A stretch of DNA of 40,441 nucleotides from an uncultured Paludibacter sp. (GCA_937897985.1 CALCBD010000014.1:1-40441), one strand, 5' to 3'; positions 15,739 through 25,281 are shown, counted from the first letter of the stretch. Numbers and translations are program-made. The notes: generated by a model from the sequence alone, not told the origin.

Positions 15739-18700
15739 ATGAATCATGTAGCCGGAAAATTATTGTGCTTACTTTTTTTAGGTTGTGTCGTAATGGCAAA
15801 TGGTCGCGAAAATTTACAAAAAGATATCTTTGGACAGGAAATCACCGGCTCCAACGGGAAAAAGATTAATTTTTCGCAATCGGAGTTGAAAGGTTTAAAA
15901 GTGCAGGAAGCAATTCAGAATTTGCCCCTGAAAACAGCAGCAGCTTCGCAGGCAAATGGTTTGAAAACCCCGTTTACCGCCAAAGTCGACAATCTGTTTT
16001 CAATCATGGGAACTTCCATCGGCCGCAACTCAATGCACTCACTTGATATAGATAAAGATGGTAATACAGAACTGATTTGCTCTGCTTCCACCTCGGGTTT
16101 CGGCACCGGAAACTACTGGTATATAATGAATTACAACCCGACAGACAAAACCTGGAATCAATCATGGACGAGTACAGTATATTCATCCTATATAAAAACG
16201 ATTGAAATAGTTGATTATAACAATGATAATAATTACGAAATTTTGCTGGGTTTCGACAATGGTACTATTGAAATTTACGACCCTGTTACAAAAGCATTGA
16301 TGAAGTCATACAGTCCGGTAACAGAATCTGTTAACTCAATTATTTGTGCCGATGCCGATAATGATGGGATAAACGACATCGTTATTTCGTGTCCGAACAG
16401 CACTTATGTACTTGATGCTACGACTTTTACAAAAAAATTTACTATCAACAAAGGTGCAAATTATGTTCGCGTGGGTGTGCTCGACGACAGTAATAAAAAT
16501 CAGATTGTTCTTTCATCGGGGTATATCTATAAACTGTTGGGTACCACGCTGACTACCGAATGGAATTTCAATACTTCGGGCGAAGGGTATGTTGAACTTT
16601 CGGACATTGACAAAGACAATAAAAAGGAAGTGATATTTGCCCAGTCGTGGTATTACATTTACGTATACGATGCCGATACAAAAACCACAAAATACAGCAT
16701 TAAGTCCGACCTCGACATACAGGCACTAACAATGGCCGACACCGATAACGATGGTGTCGATGAGTTGTTTTACGGAGATGGTCAGTGGGGAGAGGTATAT
16801 TGTCATAATTCAGCAACAGGAGCATTGATGTGGTCGGTAAACAATCCCGAACACGGTGTAACTGCCATAAATTATGCCGATCTGAATAATGACGGCAACA
16901 AGGAACTTATCTGGGGAGCCGGCTGGACCTCGACCGGTGCCGATTATCTGTACATTTACAGTAAGGCACAAAGTAAATTATTGTGGAGGAGCGAAGATAT
17001 CGTCGGTCCGTTTTATGCAACCGCCACAGGTGATGTGGATGGAGATGGTAAAAATGAAATTGTAGCCGTTTCGTACGAAAGTGAAAGCGGTTACAGCAGC
17101 GGCATTATCGTTATTCTGGATGCTGAAACAAATCAGCTGAAATGGAAAAGCAACGGTAACTTCCTTTATGAAGTATGGACCGGCTTATATGATGTATGTA
17201 TAGCCGATGTCGACAAAGACGGGAATAATGAAATAGTAATCGGTGCAGGGCAGACTTACACCGGTGAAATTTGGATTATCGACGGGAAAAATCATACTAT
17301 CAAATCAAATCATATTTTTTCGTCACCAAGCCTGAGCGAATTTTATTCATTAACAGTGGACGATGTCGATAACGATGGGCAAAAAGAGCTGATCACAGTT
17401 TCAAGCTCTGCACTTTACGTGATTAACCCGACCGACTGGTCGGTGAAATGGAGTGTCAACACCGGCTCAACCTATTCGGGCACCATATTGAGGAGTGCAG
17501 ATGTAAACGGAGACGGGAACAAAGAAATCATTGTATGTAAAAGTTCAATAATGATCATTAACAGCACTGACCATTCGTACTGGAAATCAACAGAAACAAA
17601 TTACACCAACTTCGATTTGTTCGATGTTAACAACGATGGTATTACCGACATTGTAGCTTCTACTTCGAACGGACACATCGTGGTACTCGATGGCAAAACA
17701 AGAACTTCAATCAGCGATTTTAATCCGGAAACATCTTCGATTGTTTCGGTTAGAGTTTATAAAACCGGAAATTCAATCTACTACATTTACAGCAGTAATA
17801 ATAAAATAAATATTTATCAAAACGACTCCAATTGCAGTGTAAGTCAAAGCCTGGGCAATAATTCCGGTGATATCGAGAGCATGAAATTGTATAACTGTCA
17901 ACCCTCATCTCTCGAAATTATTTACGGAAACTCCATTGGCGTACACAGAATGTATCTGAATATTATGTCTGTTTCGGCAGGTAATCTGACTGTAGCAGCT
18001 GAAGAAAACAGTCAGGTATCGATGGACATCAACACTTCAAAAAACTGGACACTTACCATTGATCAGGACTGGTTAAAGGCTAACAGTATCTCAGGAACAG
18101 GCAATTCGACTATTGTCTTTACAGCAAAAGCCAATATGTGGGCCGAGAAGAGAACTGCCCTTGTAACAATCACAGGTGATGGAAGTAATTCGCAGCTGAT
18201 TACCGTAACTCAGAACGGTGCAACACCGGTTCTTAATGTTTCGTCTAATTCAGTCGCTATCGGCGCTTTGCAGGGAAGCACAAATTCAATTGACATCAGT
18301 TCGAATCTTAACTGGACCGCGGTCAGCAATCAATCGTGGTTGTATTTAAGCAGCAACCAGGGTACAGGAAATCTGAAACTGGTATTGACTGCCTACTCAA
18401 ACACAACCATTGTTCCACGAACTGCTACGATTACAATTACCGGAACCGGATTACAGCCCGTGACAGTTACAGTTACTCAGGCTGCCGGTGCTCCTGTTTT
18501 GGCCGTTTCGTCGAACAGTCTGATTATTACAGCTCCGGCCAACAGCACAAAATCTTTTTCCATTTACTCAAATGTTGGCTGGACAGTAACAAGCAATCAA
18601 TCGTGGCTGACTCCCAATTACAGTAGCGGAAATAACAATGGTACAATTACGCTGATTGCTCAGCAGAATGTGGCAACAGAACAAAGAACAGCCACCGTTA

Positions 18701-19272
18701 CTGTTTCAGGCACGAATAATGTGGCATCAATAACCATAATTGTAACTCAGGACGCAGGGATACCAATACTGAACCTTTCGACAAATACCATTACAATTAA
18801 CAAAGATAACACCGGCTCGTTTACTATTCAATCAAATATCAGCTGGTCGGTTGTCAGCAATCAAACCTGGTTAACTTCTGATGTTACAAGTGGTTCGCGT
18901 AATGCTACAGTAACTCTGATTGCCCAACCCAACAAAACCTCAGGCTTACGTGCAGCATCGTTAATCATCAGCGGTACCGGCGTTTTACCGCAAGCCATCA
19001 CAGTTTTGCAGGATGTGACCAGCGCTGTCGATGATGTAAATCAAAGTCCTCTGTTTATATTCCCGAATGGCTCAGATAAGGACATAAAGGTGAACAATAT
19101 AGCGGCGAATGCAGTCATTTCAATTTACAATATTAACGGAAAAATGATGATATGTACAACAGCCGGTTCAACTTCAGCCACCATCAATGCAGCTAATCTC
19201 GAAAAAGGTATTTATGCAATCAGAGTGAATGATAACGGGTCAACAATCACCCGTAAATTTGTAATACAATAA
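15739..19272 (+). CDS. Secreted FG-GAP/VCBS and BACON repeat protein, T9SS cargo
   Basis: 1177 residues from the ATG chosen because it opens a signal peptide (MNHVAGKLLCLLFLGCVVMA); the frame stays open to a TTG at 15691. Residues of about 90-700 hold at least eleven Asp-rich motifs of the D-x-D-x-D-G-x-x-E/D type (DIDKDGNTELI, DVDGDGKNEIV, DVDNDGQKELI), as in FG-GAP/VCBS beta-propellers with calcium loops. Residues 745 to about 1095 are four tandem BACON domains, each with a W-T/S-V-x-S-N-Q-x-WL core. The last 75 residues (PNGSDKDIKVNN to the end) are a T9SS type A sorting domain. It is probably exported across the outer membrane and surface-attached or released; a carbohydrate- or mucin-binding role is suggested by BACON but unproven. 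No enzyme domain is seen. Confidence 0.85.
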   Translation: MNHVAGKLLCLLFLGCVVMANGRENLQKDIFGQEITGSNGKKINFSQSELKGLKVQEAIQNLPLKTAAASQANGLKTPFTAKVDNLFSIMGTSIGRNSMHSLDIDKDGNTELICSASTSGFGTGNYWYIMNYNPTDKTWNQSWTSTVYSSYIKTIEIVDYNNDNNYEILLGFDNGTIEIYDPVTKALMKSYSPVTESVNSIICADADNDGINDIVISCPNSTYVLDATTFTKKFTINKGANYVRVGVLDDSNKNQIVLSSGYIYKLLGTTLTTEWNFNTSGEGYVELSDIDKDNKKEVIFAQSWYYIYVYDADTKTTKYSIKSDLDIQALTMADTDNDGVDELFYGDGQWGEVYCHNSATGALMWSVNNPEHGVTAINYADLNNDGNKELIWGAGWTSTGADYLYIYSKAQSKLLWRSEDIVGPFYATATGDVDGDGKNEIVAVSYESESGYSSGIIVILDAETNQLKWKSNGNFLYEVWTGLYDVCIADVDKDGNNEIVIGAGQTYTGEIWIIDGKNHTIKSNHIFSSPSLSEFYSLTVDDVDNDGQKELITVSSSALYVINPTDWSVKWSVNTGSTYSGTILRSADVNGDGNKEIIVCKSSIMIINSTDHSYWKSTETNYTNFDLFDVNNDGITDIVASTSNGHIVVLDGKTRTSISDFNPETSSIVSVRVYKTGNSIYYIYSSNNKINIYQNDSNCSVSQSLGNNSGDIESMKLYNCQPSSLEIIYGNSIGVHRMYLNIMSVSAGNLTVAAEENSQVSMDINTSKNWTLTIDQDWLKANSISGTGNSTIVFTAKANMWAEKRTALVTITGDGSNSQLITVTQNGATPVLNVSSNSVAIGALQGSTNSIDISSNLNWTAVSNQSWLYLSSNQGTGNLKLVLTAYSNTTIVPRTATITITGTGLQPVTVTVTQAAGAPVLAVSSNSLIITAPANSTKSFSIYSNVGWTVTSNQSWLTPNYSSGNNNGTITLIAQQNVATEQRTATVTVSGTNNVASITIIVTQDAGIPILNLSTNTITINKDNTGSFTIQSNISWSVVSNQTWLTSDVTSGSRNATVTLIAQPNKTSGLRAASLIISGTGVLPQAITVLQDVTSAVDDVNQSPLFIFPNGSDKDIKVNNIAANAVISIYNINGKMMICTTAGSTSATINAANLEKGIYAIRVNDNGSTITRKFVIQ

Positions 19273-19353
19273 ACATTGTCAATGATCTGTATCCGATGAA
19301 ATTACTTTTTTAAACCATGCTGTCAGCATTCTGAATTTTGCATGATCCCAACT

Positions 19354-19405
19354 AAAAAAGCTGTTCCCGAAGAATTTCAATTCTTTTCGGAACAGCTTTT
19401 TCCCT
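19354..19405 (+). terminator. Strong terminator after the FG-GAP/BACON gene
   Basis: AAAAAGCTGTTCC (from 19355) pairs with GGAACAGCTTTTT (19389-19401), and the inner arms around CGAAGAATT and AATTCTTTTCG extend the stem to about 20 bp with small bulges. It lies about 85 bp after the stop and could work in both directions. Confidence 0.85.
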
Positions 19406-19712
19406 TTTGTCCACTATCAAAAGTATGACAACTCCTATGCTTGTATTACCTCCCGATAATCGGTTTTTAAAAAAACCGGTATTGTTTTTCTCTTCAAATC
19501 AGCTGTTTTGTCAGTATTAATGAACGCAAAACAAGGCTAAAATTCAACATTTGATTTTTTATGATTCTGAATGATCACATTATCGTAGTTAAAATTCAAT
19601 TTGAAAAAAGAAACTTTTATCTGAAAAACTACCATATTCACACAATTTAAACACTATTATTAAGTTTTATTAATAAGAAACCCTAAATATTAATCTTTTA
19701 AAAATCAAGAGT
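19406..19712. other. Intergenic region before the VIT-vWA gene
   Basis: About 307 bp, AT-rich. It holds an 18-bp palindrome CGGTTTTTAAAAAAACCG (19461-19478). I see no match to the -7 consensus close to the next gene and no reading frame worth calling. Confidence 0.5.
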
Positions 19713-22058
19713 ATGAAAAAAGTTGAAAAATGCATTTTAGCAAAATTGATTTTTGTAGTATCAGTTTTTTTGATGATAAATGATACAAAAATCTGTGCAG
19801 CCCTTCCTGCTGATGTGTCCGGCATTGAAAATGAGATGAACAAAACATTATCGCCCTACTTTGTTGTTATCAGTAAAAATTCAGAGACCGACAGGCTTCC
19901 ACTAAAATCGACCGAAGCAAATGTAAAAATTACCGGAGTTATAGCCGATGTTACAATCAACCAAACCTATATCAATGCCGGGAAAAACACACTTGAAGCG
20001 GTTTATACTTTCCCGATGTCGACTAAAGCAGCTGTATATGCAATGAAAATGAAGATTGGTTCACGAACAATAACAGCCGAAATTTACGAAAAAGAGAAAG
20101 CCAGAAAAGAATATGAAAAAGCCAAAGAAGAAGGAAACCGCGCCTCATTGTTAGAACAAAACCGTCCCAATGTATTCACGATGAATGTTGCCAATATAGC
20201 TGTTAACGACACCATTATTGTGGAGTTGAAATACACCGAATTACTCATCCCCGAAAACGGGAATTATTCATTTGTATATCCAACGGTAGTCGGGCCAAGA
20301 TATACAACTAAAACGGACAGACCCGGGAATGAAAATGAAACCTTCACAAACACTCCTTATACGCATGAAACTGAAATGCCTGCTTATGATTTAAAATTCA
20401 ATCTTTTTATCAGCCCGGGCATACCAATTCAGTATATTAACTGCCCGAGTCACAAAATTCAAACAACTTATCCTGATGCTTATTCAGCAAAAGTCAGTTT
20501 GGATGCTTCTGAAAGCAAAGGAGGAAACCGTGATATTATTATTAACTACTCAATGCAGGGGAATACAATTCAGTCGGGTTTAATGCTTTTCGAAAATGCT
20601 GATGAAAATTACTTTTTGATGATGATTCAACCTCCAAAAAAAATCCAAATGGACGAAATTCCCGACAGAGAATACATTTTTATCGTCGACGTATCAGGTT
20701 CGATGAGCGGCTTTCCTCTGAAGATTTCTAAAAAATTAATGAAAAATCTATTAGAAAATCTAAAGCCTACAGATAAATTTAATATCATCCTTTTTTCAGG
20801 TAGTACAGGTTTATTCAGGCAGGAATCAGTAAACGCAAACACTGAAAACATCTCAGGTGCCATACATTTCATCGAAAGCCAACGCGGTGGGGGTGGAACA
20901 GAACTTTTGCCTGCTCTAAAGAAGGCATATCAACTGAAACGCTCGTCCGATGAGTGTTCCCGTTCATTTGTTCTGTTAAGCGATGGATATGTTTCCGTCG
21001 AAAGTGAAGCATTCGAATTAATCAGAAAACAAAATTCTAACTCAAACTTTTTCTGTTTCGGAATCGGGAGCAGTGTCAACAGATACCTGATGGAAGGACT
21101 GGCTTTTATGGGTAATGGTGAACCGGTGATAGCAGACAAGGAGGATGGAGCCGAAATACAGGCAGAAAAATTCAGACAATACATTAATACGCCTGTACTC
21201 ACTCAGATCAAAGCCAACTTTGGTGAAGCTAAGGTATATGATGTTGAACCTTTTGCTATACCCGATTTACTTGCTGAAAGACCTCTGGTGATTTTCGGGA
21301 AATACAAAGGTAAAGCACAGGGAAAAGTCACTATAACCGGTATAAGTGGCCATGAGATGTTCGAAAAAACAATGGATTTCGCGGAATCAAAACCTGATCC
21401 GTCAAATTCGGCTATCAGGTATCTGTGGGCACGTGAACAAATAAAATTACTCGATTATAATGATTCCGAATCCCGATTTTCAGAAGACGGAACCAAAGAC
21501 AGTATTAAAAAACAAATTACGGAGCTTGGTCTCAAATATAATTTAATGACCAAATACACCTCATTTTTAGCTGTCGACCGACAATTTAAAATTGACAATG
21601 ACATCAAGAAATGCACTGTTAAACAGGTATTACCATTACCAAAAGGCGTTTCAAATCAGGCTATAAGTGAAGAAGTCAGGGTTTACTCCCCAAATCCTGT
21701 TCATACCGGGATTATTTGTGAAGAAGATGAAAATGTGGTATTTCAGGTGGTTGAAACAATGCCGGGTTTTGTTGGTGGTGAAAATGCCTTAAGAGAATTT
21801 TTATCGAAAAATATCAAATATCCTGCACTTGCAAAAATGAATAATATACAGGGAATTGTAATTGTACAATTTGATGTGGACAAAGATGGCTCAATTGTCA
21901 ATATTAGCGTAATAAGAAGTGTAAGTCCTGAACTCGATAAAGAAGCAATCAGAGTTGTGAGAATGATGCCTAAATGGAATCCGGGAAAACAAAGGGGAAA
22001 ACCGGTAAAGACAAAATTCACTTTACCCATCAACTTCAGGCTGAGTCAGGATTCATAA
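19713..22058 (+). CDS. VIT and vWA domain protein with C-terminal TonB domain
   Basis: 781 residues. An N-terminal hydrophobic segment (about 9-30) looks like a signal peptide. The VIT domain (about 60-195) contains NQTYINAGKNTLEAVYTFPM and YEKEKARKEYEKAKEEG, followed by NRPNVFTMNVANI. The vWA domain (about 318-490) has an intact metal-site motif DVSGSMSG (326-333) after YIFIV. The last 100 residues (679-781) are a TonB C-terminal domain: FVGGENALREFLSKNIKYPA, GIVIVQFDVDKDGSIVN and KWNPGKQRGKPVKTKFTLPI. Because only the N-terminal hydrophobic segment is seen, the protein is probably periplasmic or exported, unlike classic TonB, whose anchor is joined to this domain by a proline-rich linker. 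Its role is unknown; adhesion or envelope-protein interaction is a guess. It stands alone between two terminators. Confidence 0.82.
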   Translation: MKKVEKCILAKLIFVVSVFLMINDTKICAALPADVSGIENEMNKTLSPYFVVISKNSETDRLPLKSTEANVKITGVIADVTINQTYINAGKNTLEAVYTFPMSTKAAVYAMKMKIGSRTITAEIYEKEKARKEYEKAKEEGNRASLLEQNRPNVFTMNVANIAVNDTIIVELKYTELLIPENGNYSFVYPTVVGPRYTTKTDRPGNENETFTNTPYTHETEMPAYDLKFNLFISPGIPIQYINCPSHKIQTTYPDAYSAKVSLDASESKGGNRDIIINYSMQGNTIQSGLMLFENADENYFLMMIQPPKKIQMDEIPDREYIFIVDVSGSMSGFPLKISKKLMKNLLENLKPTDKFNIILFSGSTGLFRQESVNANTENISGAIHFIESQRGGGGTELLPALKKAYQLKRSSDECSRSFVLLSDGYVSVESEAFELIRKQNSNSNFFCFGIGSSVNRYLMEGLAFMGNGEPVIADKEDGAEIQAEKFRQYINTPVLTQIKANFGEAKVYDVEPFAIPDLLAERPLVIFGKYKGKAQGKVTITGISGHEMFEKTMDFAESKPDPSNSAIRYLWAREQIKLLDYNDSESRFSEDGTKDSIKKQITELGLKYNLMTKYTSFLAVDRQFKIDNDIKKCTVKQVLPLPKGVSNQAISEEVRVYSPNPVHTGIICEEDENVVFQVVETMPGFVGGENALREFLSKNIKYPALAKMNNIQGIVIVQFDVDKDGSIVNISVIRSVSPELDKEAIRVVRMMPKWNPGKQRGKPVKTKFTLPINFRLSQDS

Positions 22059-22068
22059 TAAAACAGTT

Positions 22069-22110
22069 GCAGCACTCTCTGATTTTTTTGAGAGTGCTGC
22101 ATTCTTTTAT
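22069..22110 (+). terminator. Terminator after the VIT-vWA-TonB_C gene
   Basis: GCAGCACTCTC (22069-22079) and GAGAGTGCTGC (22090-22100) form a perfect 11-bp stem with a 10-base loop, followed by a T-rich stretch (ATTCTTTTAT). It lies between convergent genes and may also serve argH, though the T tract on that side is poorer. Confidence 0.85.
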
Positions 22111-22210
22111 TTAAATTTTACAGATTACAGGGCTTTAAAATATTCTCAAAAGAAACATAAACAACCTCCGTTTTTCGGGAACAGGCACAAATAAACATCT
22201 TCAGAATGAG

Positions 22211-23545
22211 TTATTTAACCAGCTCATTCAGTGCAGCATTCACCTTGTCGAAATGAAACTGACTGATGATTTCATTTTTGTATTGAAGGATTTTATCATT
22301 GCATAAATTTCCGATACTTCCTTCGTGCGTATGGTGAACCGATTTGTCGGGTTCAAAATTACCGGCTTCGATGGCCAGCCCCACCTGTTTATAAGCATCT
22401 CTGAAGGGCACACCTGAAAGTGTGAGCCGGTTTACTTCTTCGACACTGAAAATCAGATCATAACGATTATCACTCAATATCTCTGTGTTGACTTTTACCT
22501 GTGCCATCATCATCGATGTCATTGTGATACAATCCGACAATTCGGCGAAAACAGGAACAAACACTTCTTTTATAATCTGCAAATCGCGGAAATACCCCGA
22601 AGGCAAATTATTGGTTATCAGCATTATTTGTTGAGGGATTGATTGGATCTTATTACACTTTGCTCTGGTCAGCTCGAAAACATCCGGATTTTTCTTGTGC
22701 GGCATTATGCTTGAACCTGTGGTAAATTCGTCGGCCAATTTGATAAAACCAAAATTCTGCGACGTAAATAAACAGGCGTCAAAAGCAAGTTTCGAAATAG
22801 TGGAAGCTACTCCTGCCAAAGCGCCGGCAACGGTTCGTTCCATTTTTCCTCTTCCCATTTGAGCATACACCACATTATAATTCATCGAGTCGAAGCCAAG
22901 TAAATCGGTGGTCATCTGCCGGTTGAGCGGGAAAGAAGAACCATAACCAGCAGCTGAGCCCAGCGGATTCCGGTTGGTTATTTTCCATGCCGAAAGCAAC
23001 AACTGTAAATCGTCGGCTAAACTTTCGGCATAAGCACCAAACCACAAACCAAACGACGAGGGCATGGCTACCTGCAGATGAGTGTAACCCGGCATCAAAA
23101 CGTTTTTATATTTTTCGCTCTGCGAAATGAGAACTTCAATAAGCGTATCGACTGCTTCGACGGTTTTGGCAAGTTCAGCACGGGCAAATAGTTTTAAATC
23201 AAGTAAAACCTGGTCGTTTCGCGAACGACCACTGTGAATTTTTTTCCCCGTATCACCCAATTTTCCGGTAAGTATCTGCTCCACCTGCGAGTGTATGTCC
23301 TCCACACCTTCTTCAATTACAAATTCACCTTTATCGGCTATTTGGTAGATTTTTTTTAGCTCTGCTTCGAGTAATTCAAGTTCATCTGCAGCTAAAAGTC
23401 CTACCGATTTTAACATTCGAATGTGCGCAATTGATCCCAACACATCATATTTGGCAAGAAAAAGATCCATTTCTCTGTCTTTTCCAACTGTAAATGCCTC
23501 AATTTTTGCATCCACATTTATATTTTTCTCCCAAAGTTTAGCCAT
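22211..23545 (-). CDS. argH: Argininosuccinate lyase
   Basis: 444 residues. It cleaves argininosuccinate to arginine and fumarate, the last step of arginine synthesis. The family signature GSSIMPHKKNPD is at 277-288 on the mobile catalytic loop. HSGRSRNDQ (104-112), PGYTHLQVAMP (152-162) and NPLGSAAGYGSSFPL (193-207) are the other conserved blocks. It is last in a minus-strand pyrE, SRPBCC, argH group with a 41-bp gap upstream. No other arginine gene is present here. Confidence 0.97.
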   Translation of the reverse strand: MAKLWEKNINVDAKIEAFTVGKDREMDLFLAKYDVLGSIAHIRMLKSVGLLAADELELLEAELKKIYQIADKGEFVIEEGVEDIHSQVEQILTGKLGDTGKKIHSGRSRNDQVLLDLKLFARAELAKTVEAVDTLIEVLISQSEKYKNVLMPGYTHLQVAMPSSFGLWFGAYAESLADDLQLLLSAWKITNRNPLGSAAGYGSSFPLNRQMTTDLLGFDSMNYNVVYAQMGRGKMERTVAGALAGVASTISKLAFDACLFTSQNFGFIKLADEFTTGSSIMPHKKNPDVFELTRAKCNKIQSIPQQIMLITNNLPSGYFRDLQIIKEVFVPVFAELSDCITMTSMMMAQVKVNTEILSDNRYDLIFSVEEVNRLTLSGVPFRDAYKQVGLAIEAGNFEPDKSVHHTHEGSIGNLCNDKILQYKNEIISQFHFDKVNAALNELVK

Positions 23546-23586
23546 TTTGCGTAAGCTTTTAAAATTGAATTATTCTGATCAATAAT

Positions 23587-24024
23587 TTATTGTTTTGCAC
23601 TTTCAGCCTGCTTGTTCAGTGCAACTGCAATGGCATCGGCTATGGCATTGATTCCTTCCTTAAGTTTTTTATCCACCATCATTTTAATCATGGCCGGGAT
23701 ATCCGCTTTCAGGGTCAGTTTCATTCGTGTATCATTTTCGGCTGCCTGCTTCAGCTGTATCCATACATTGACGTGCACCGGTGCATGTTCCGACTCAAAT
23801 TTAATGGTTTTAAAGGGTTCACGTTCGATGATCCGGAAACCTACAGTACCAATGCCTTCAACATCGAAGCTACAGCTGTCGGTGTCAAATTTTATGTTCT
23901 TTAATTTCTCATTAAGCAACTGACTTTGTGTTAATTTCTCAAGATTATTCAAGTCGCTTAGTATGCCAAAAACCATTTCTTCCGACGAAGAAATGGTTTT
24001 TATATCACTTTCGTATGTTGTCAT
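23587..24024 (-). CDS. SRPBCC-fold protein (polyketide cyclase/dehydrase-like)
   Basis: 145 residues from the ATG at 24024; the frame extends six codons further to a TTG at 24042, which is less likely. The sequence fits a small START/SRPBCC lipid-binding fold: TYESDIKTISSSEEMVFGIL, SFDVEGIGTVGFRIIEREPF, HVNVWIQLKQ and a long C-terminal helix ending in IADAIAVALNKQ. Proteins of this fold bind hydrophobic ligands in a helix-grip cavity; no ligand or reaction can be named. It lies between pyrE and argH with gaps of 50 and 41 bp, so it is probably co-transcribed with both. Confidence 0.8.
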   Translation of the reverse strand: MTTYESDIKTISSSEEMVFGILSDLNNLEKLTQSQLLNEKLKNIKFDTDSCSFDVEGIGTVGFRIIEREPFKTIKFESEHAPVHVNVWIQLKQAAENDTRMKLTLKADIPAMIKMMVDKKLKEGINAIADAIAVALNKQAESAKQ

Positions 24025-24074
24025 ATTGATTGATTTTCCCAATTCGGCCTGAAATCAGGCGATGGACGGTATAT

Positions 24075-24716
24075 TCAGTTAATGTCTTTGCGCCATTCAG
24101 ATGGATTCAGCCGCCATTCTTTCAGCGTTTCCACATCTTCGGCTGTAATATATTTCGTAGCTAATGCCTGATGGATAATTGCATCGTAATTACAAAGTGT
24201 GGTAAGTTTTACCCTGGCTGCTTTGAATTTTTGTTCTGCTACACTAAAACCATAAGAGAAGATGGCCACCATACCGAGCACTTCCGAACCACTGTTTCGA
24301 ATGGCTTCAACAGCTTTCAGGCTGCTACCACCGGTCGATATCAGGTCCTCAATCACCACTACTTTTTGTTTGGGTTTCAAATCACCTTCAATCATATTTT
24401 CAAGACCATGGTCTTTCGGAGTGGGCCGGATATAAATAAACGGCAATCCCAATGCATCGGCCACCAAAGCTCCCTGCGCAATGGCACCGGTCGCTACACC
24501 TGCTATCACTTCCACATCGGGATACATTTCAAGTATTAGTCTTGAAATTTCAAGTTTGATATAGGTTCGTATGGCAGGATATGAAAGGGTTTTGCGATTA
24601 TCGCAATATATAGGTGATTTCCAGCCCGATGCCCATGTAAACGGGTTATTGGGTTGCAACTTTACCGACTTGATTTTGAGCAGCTTTTCGGCTACCGACT
24701 TTTCTACTATTTTCAT
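24075..24716 (-). CDS. pyrE: Orotate phosphoribosyltransferase
   Basis: 213 residues, the usual length. It joins orotate to PRPP to form OMP in pyrimidine synthesis. The PRPP-binding motif VVVIEDLISTGGSS is at 119-132. TWASGWKSPIYCDNR (27-41) is the N-terminal substrate region, and KDHGLENMIEG (101-111) fits the flexible catalytic loop. It is first in the pyrE-SRPBCC-argH group and has a likely promoter box 34 bp upstream. Confidence 0.97.
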   Translation of the reverse strand: MKIVEKSVAEKLLKIKSVKLQPNNPFTWASGWKSPIYCDNRKTLSYPAIRTYIKLEISRLILEMYPDVEVIAGVATGAIAQGALVADALGLPFIYIRPTPKDHGLENMIEGDLKPKQKVVVIEDLISTGGSSLKAVEAIRNSGSEVLGMVAIFSYGFSVAEQKFKAARVKLTTLCNYDAIIHQALATKYITAEDVETLKEWRLNPSEWRKDIN

Positions 24717-24749
24717 AAATAACTTATTTTACTCCTTGTTTTGACGCTG

Positions 24750-24757
24750 CAAAAGTA
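24750..24757 (-). promoter_or_regulatory. Likely pyrE promoter -7 box (TACTTTTG)
   Basis: The minus strand reads TACTTTTG, matching TAnnTTTG, 34 bp before the pyrE start. No TTG is seen at the -33 spacing. No attenuator hairpin is visible in the short leader. Confidence 0.5.
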
Positions 24758-24887
24758 CTCAAACTATTTTAGACTTGTCGAATAAAAAATGATATTTAAA
24801 AACATTTTTTGATCATAGTTTCTGCATATATATGCATTTTGCTTGCATTTTCTTCACATTTATGTAAAAATGTCTTTTTTAGAAAAA

Positions 24888-25253
24888 TCAAAACAGAGGA
24901 GATAAAAAAGCATCCTCAATGTGATCAATTCTGAATTTCAGGCCTTCGGGAATCACCGAAATAACATCGAAACGGGTTTCTCCCTGCCAGTTAAATTTCT
25001 GAATATAATCATCGGCAGCATATACAATATTCCGGATTTTTCGTGCTGTTATTGCCTCTTCGGGCGCTTCGAAAGTATCCGTCGAACGTGTTTTAACCTC
25101 GACAATTACAAGACATTCGTCCTTTTCGGCGACTATATCGAGTTCAAGTTTACCTGTCACCCACTTTACATGCCTTATCAGGTAACCTTTCGAACGCAGA
25201 TAACACTGCGCTTCGAGTTCTCCTGCATTACCCAGTTCGTTGTGTTCGGCCAT
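24888..25253 (-). CDS. yraN: YraN/UPF0102 family nuclease-like protein
   Basis: 121 residues, typical for the family. It shows the PD-(D/E)xK-like pattern: Glu13 in GNAGELEAQCYLRSKGY, the GKLELDIVA strand with Asp39, and VEVKTR with Glu52 and Lys54. The fold resembles Holliday-junction resolvases, but the cellular role of YraN proteins is unsettled. It is a single gene, divergent from a small ribbon-helix-helix gene. Confidence 0.92.
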   Translation of the reverse strand: MAEHNELGNAGELEAQCYLRSKGYLIRHVKWVTGKLELDIVAEKDECLVIVEVKTRSTDTFEAPEEAITARKIRNIVYAADDYIQKFNWQGETRFDVISVIPEGLKFRIDHIEDAFLSPLF

Positions 25254-25281
25254 ATTGCATTTTGTTATTGTACTTTAACCG

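Noticed and set aside
23590..23923. Plus-strand frames of about 100 codons opposite the SRPBCC gene
   Set aside because: They lie entirely within the real minus-strand gene and give Cys/Phe-rich translations typical of antisense shadows.
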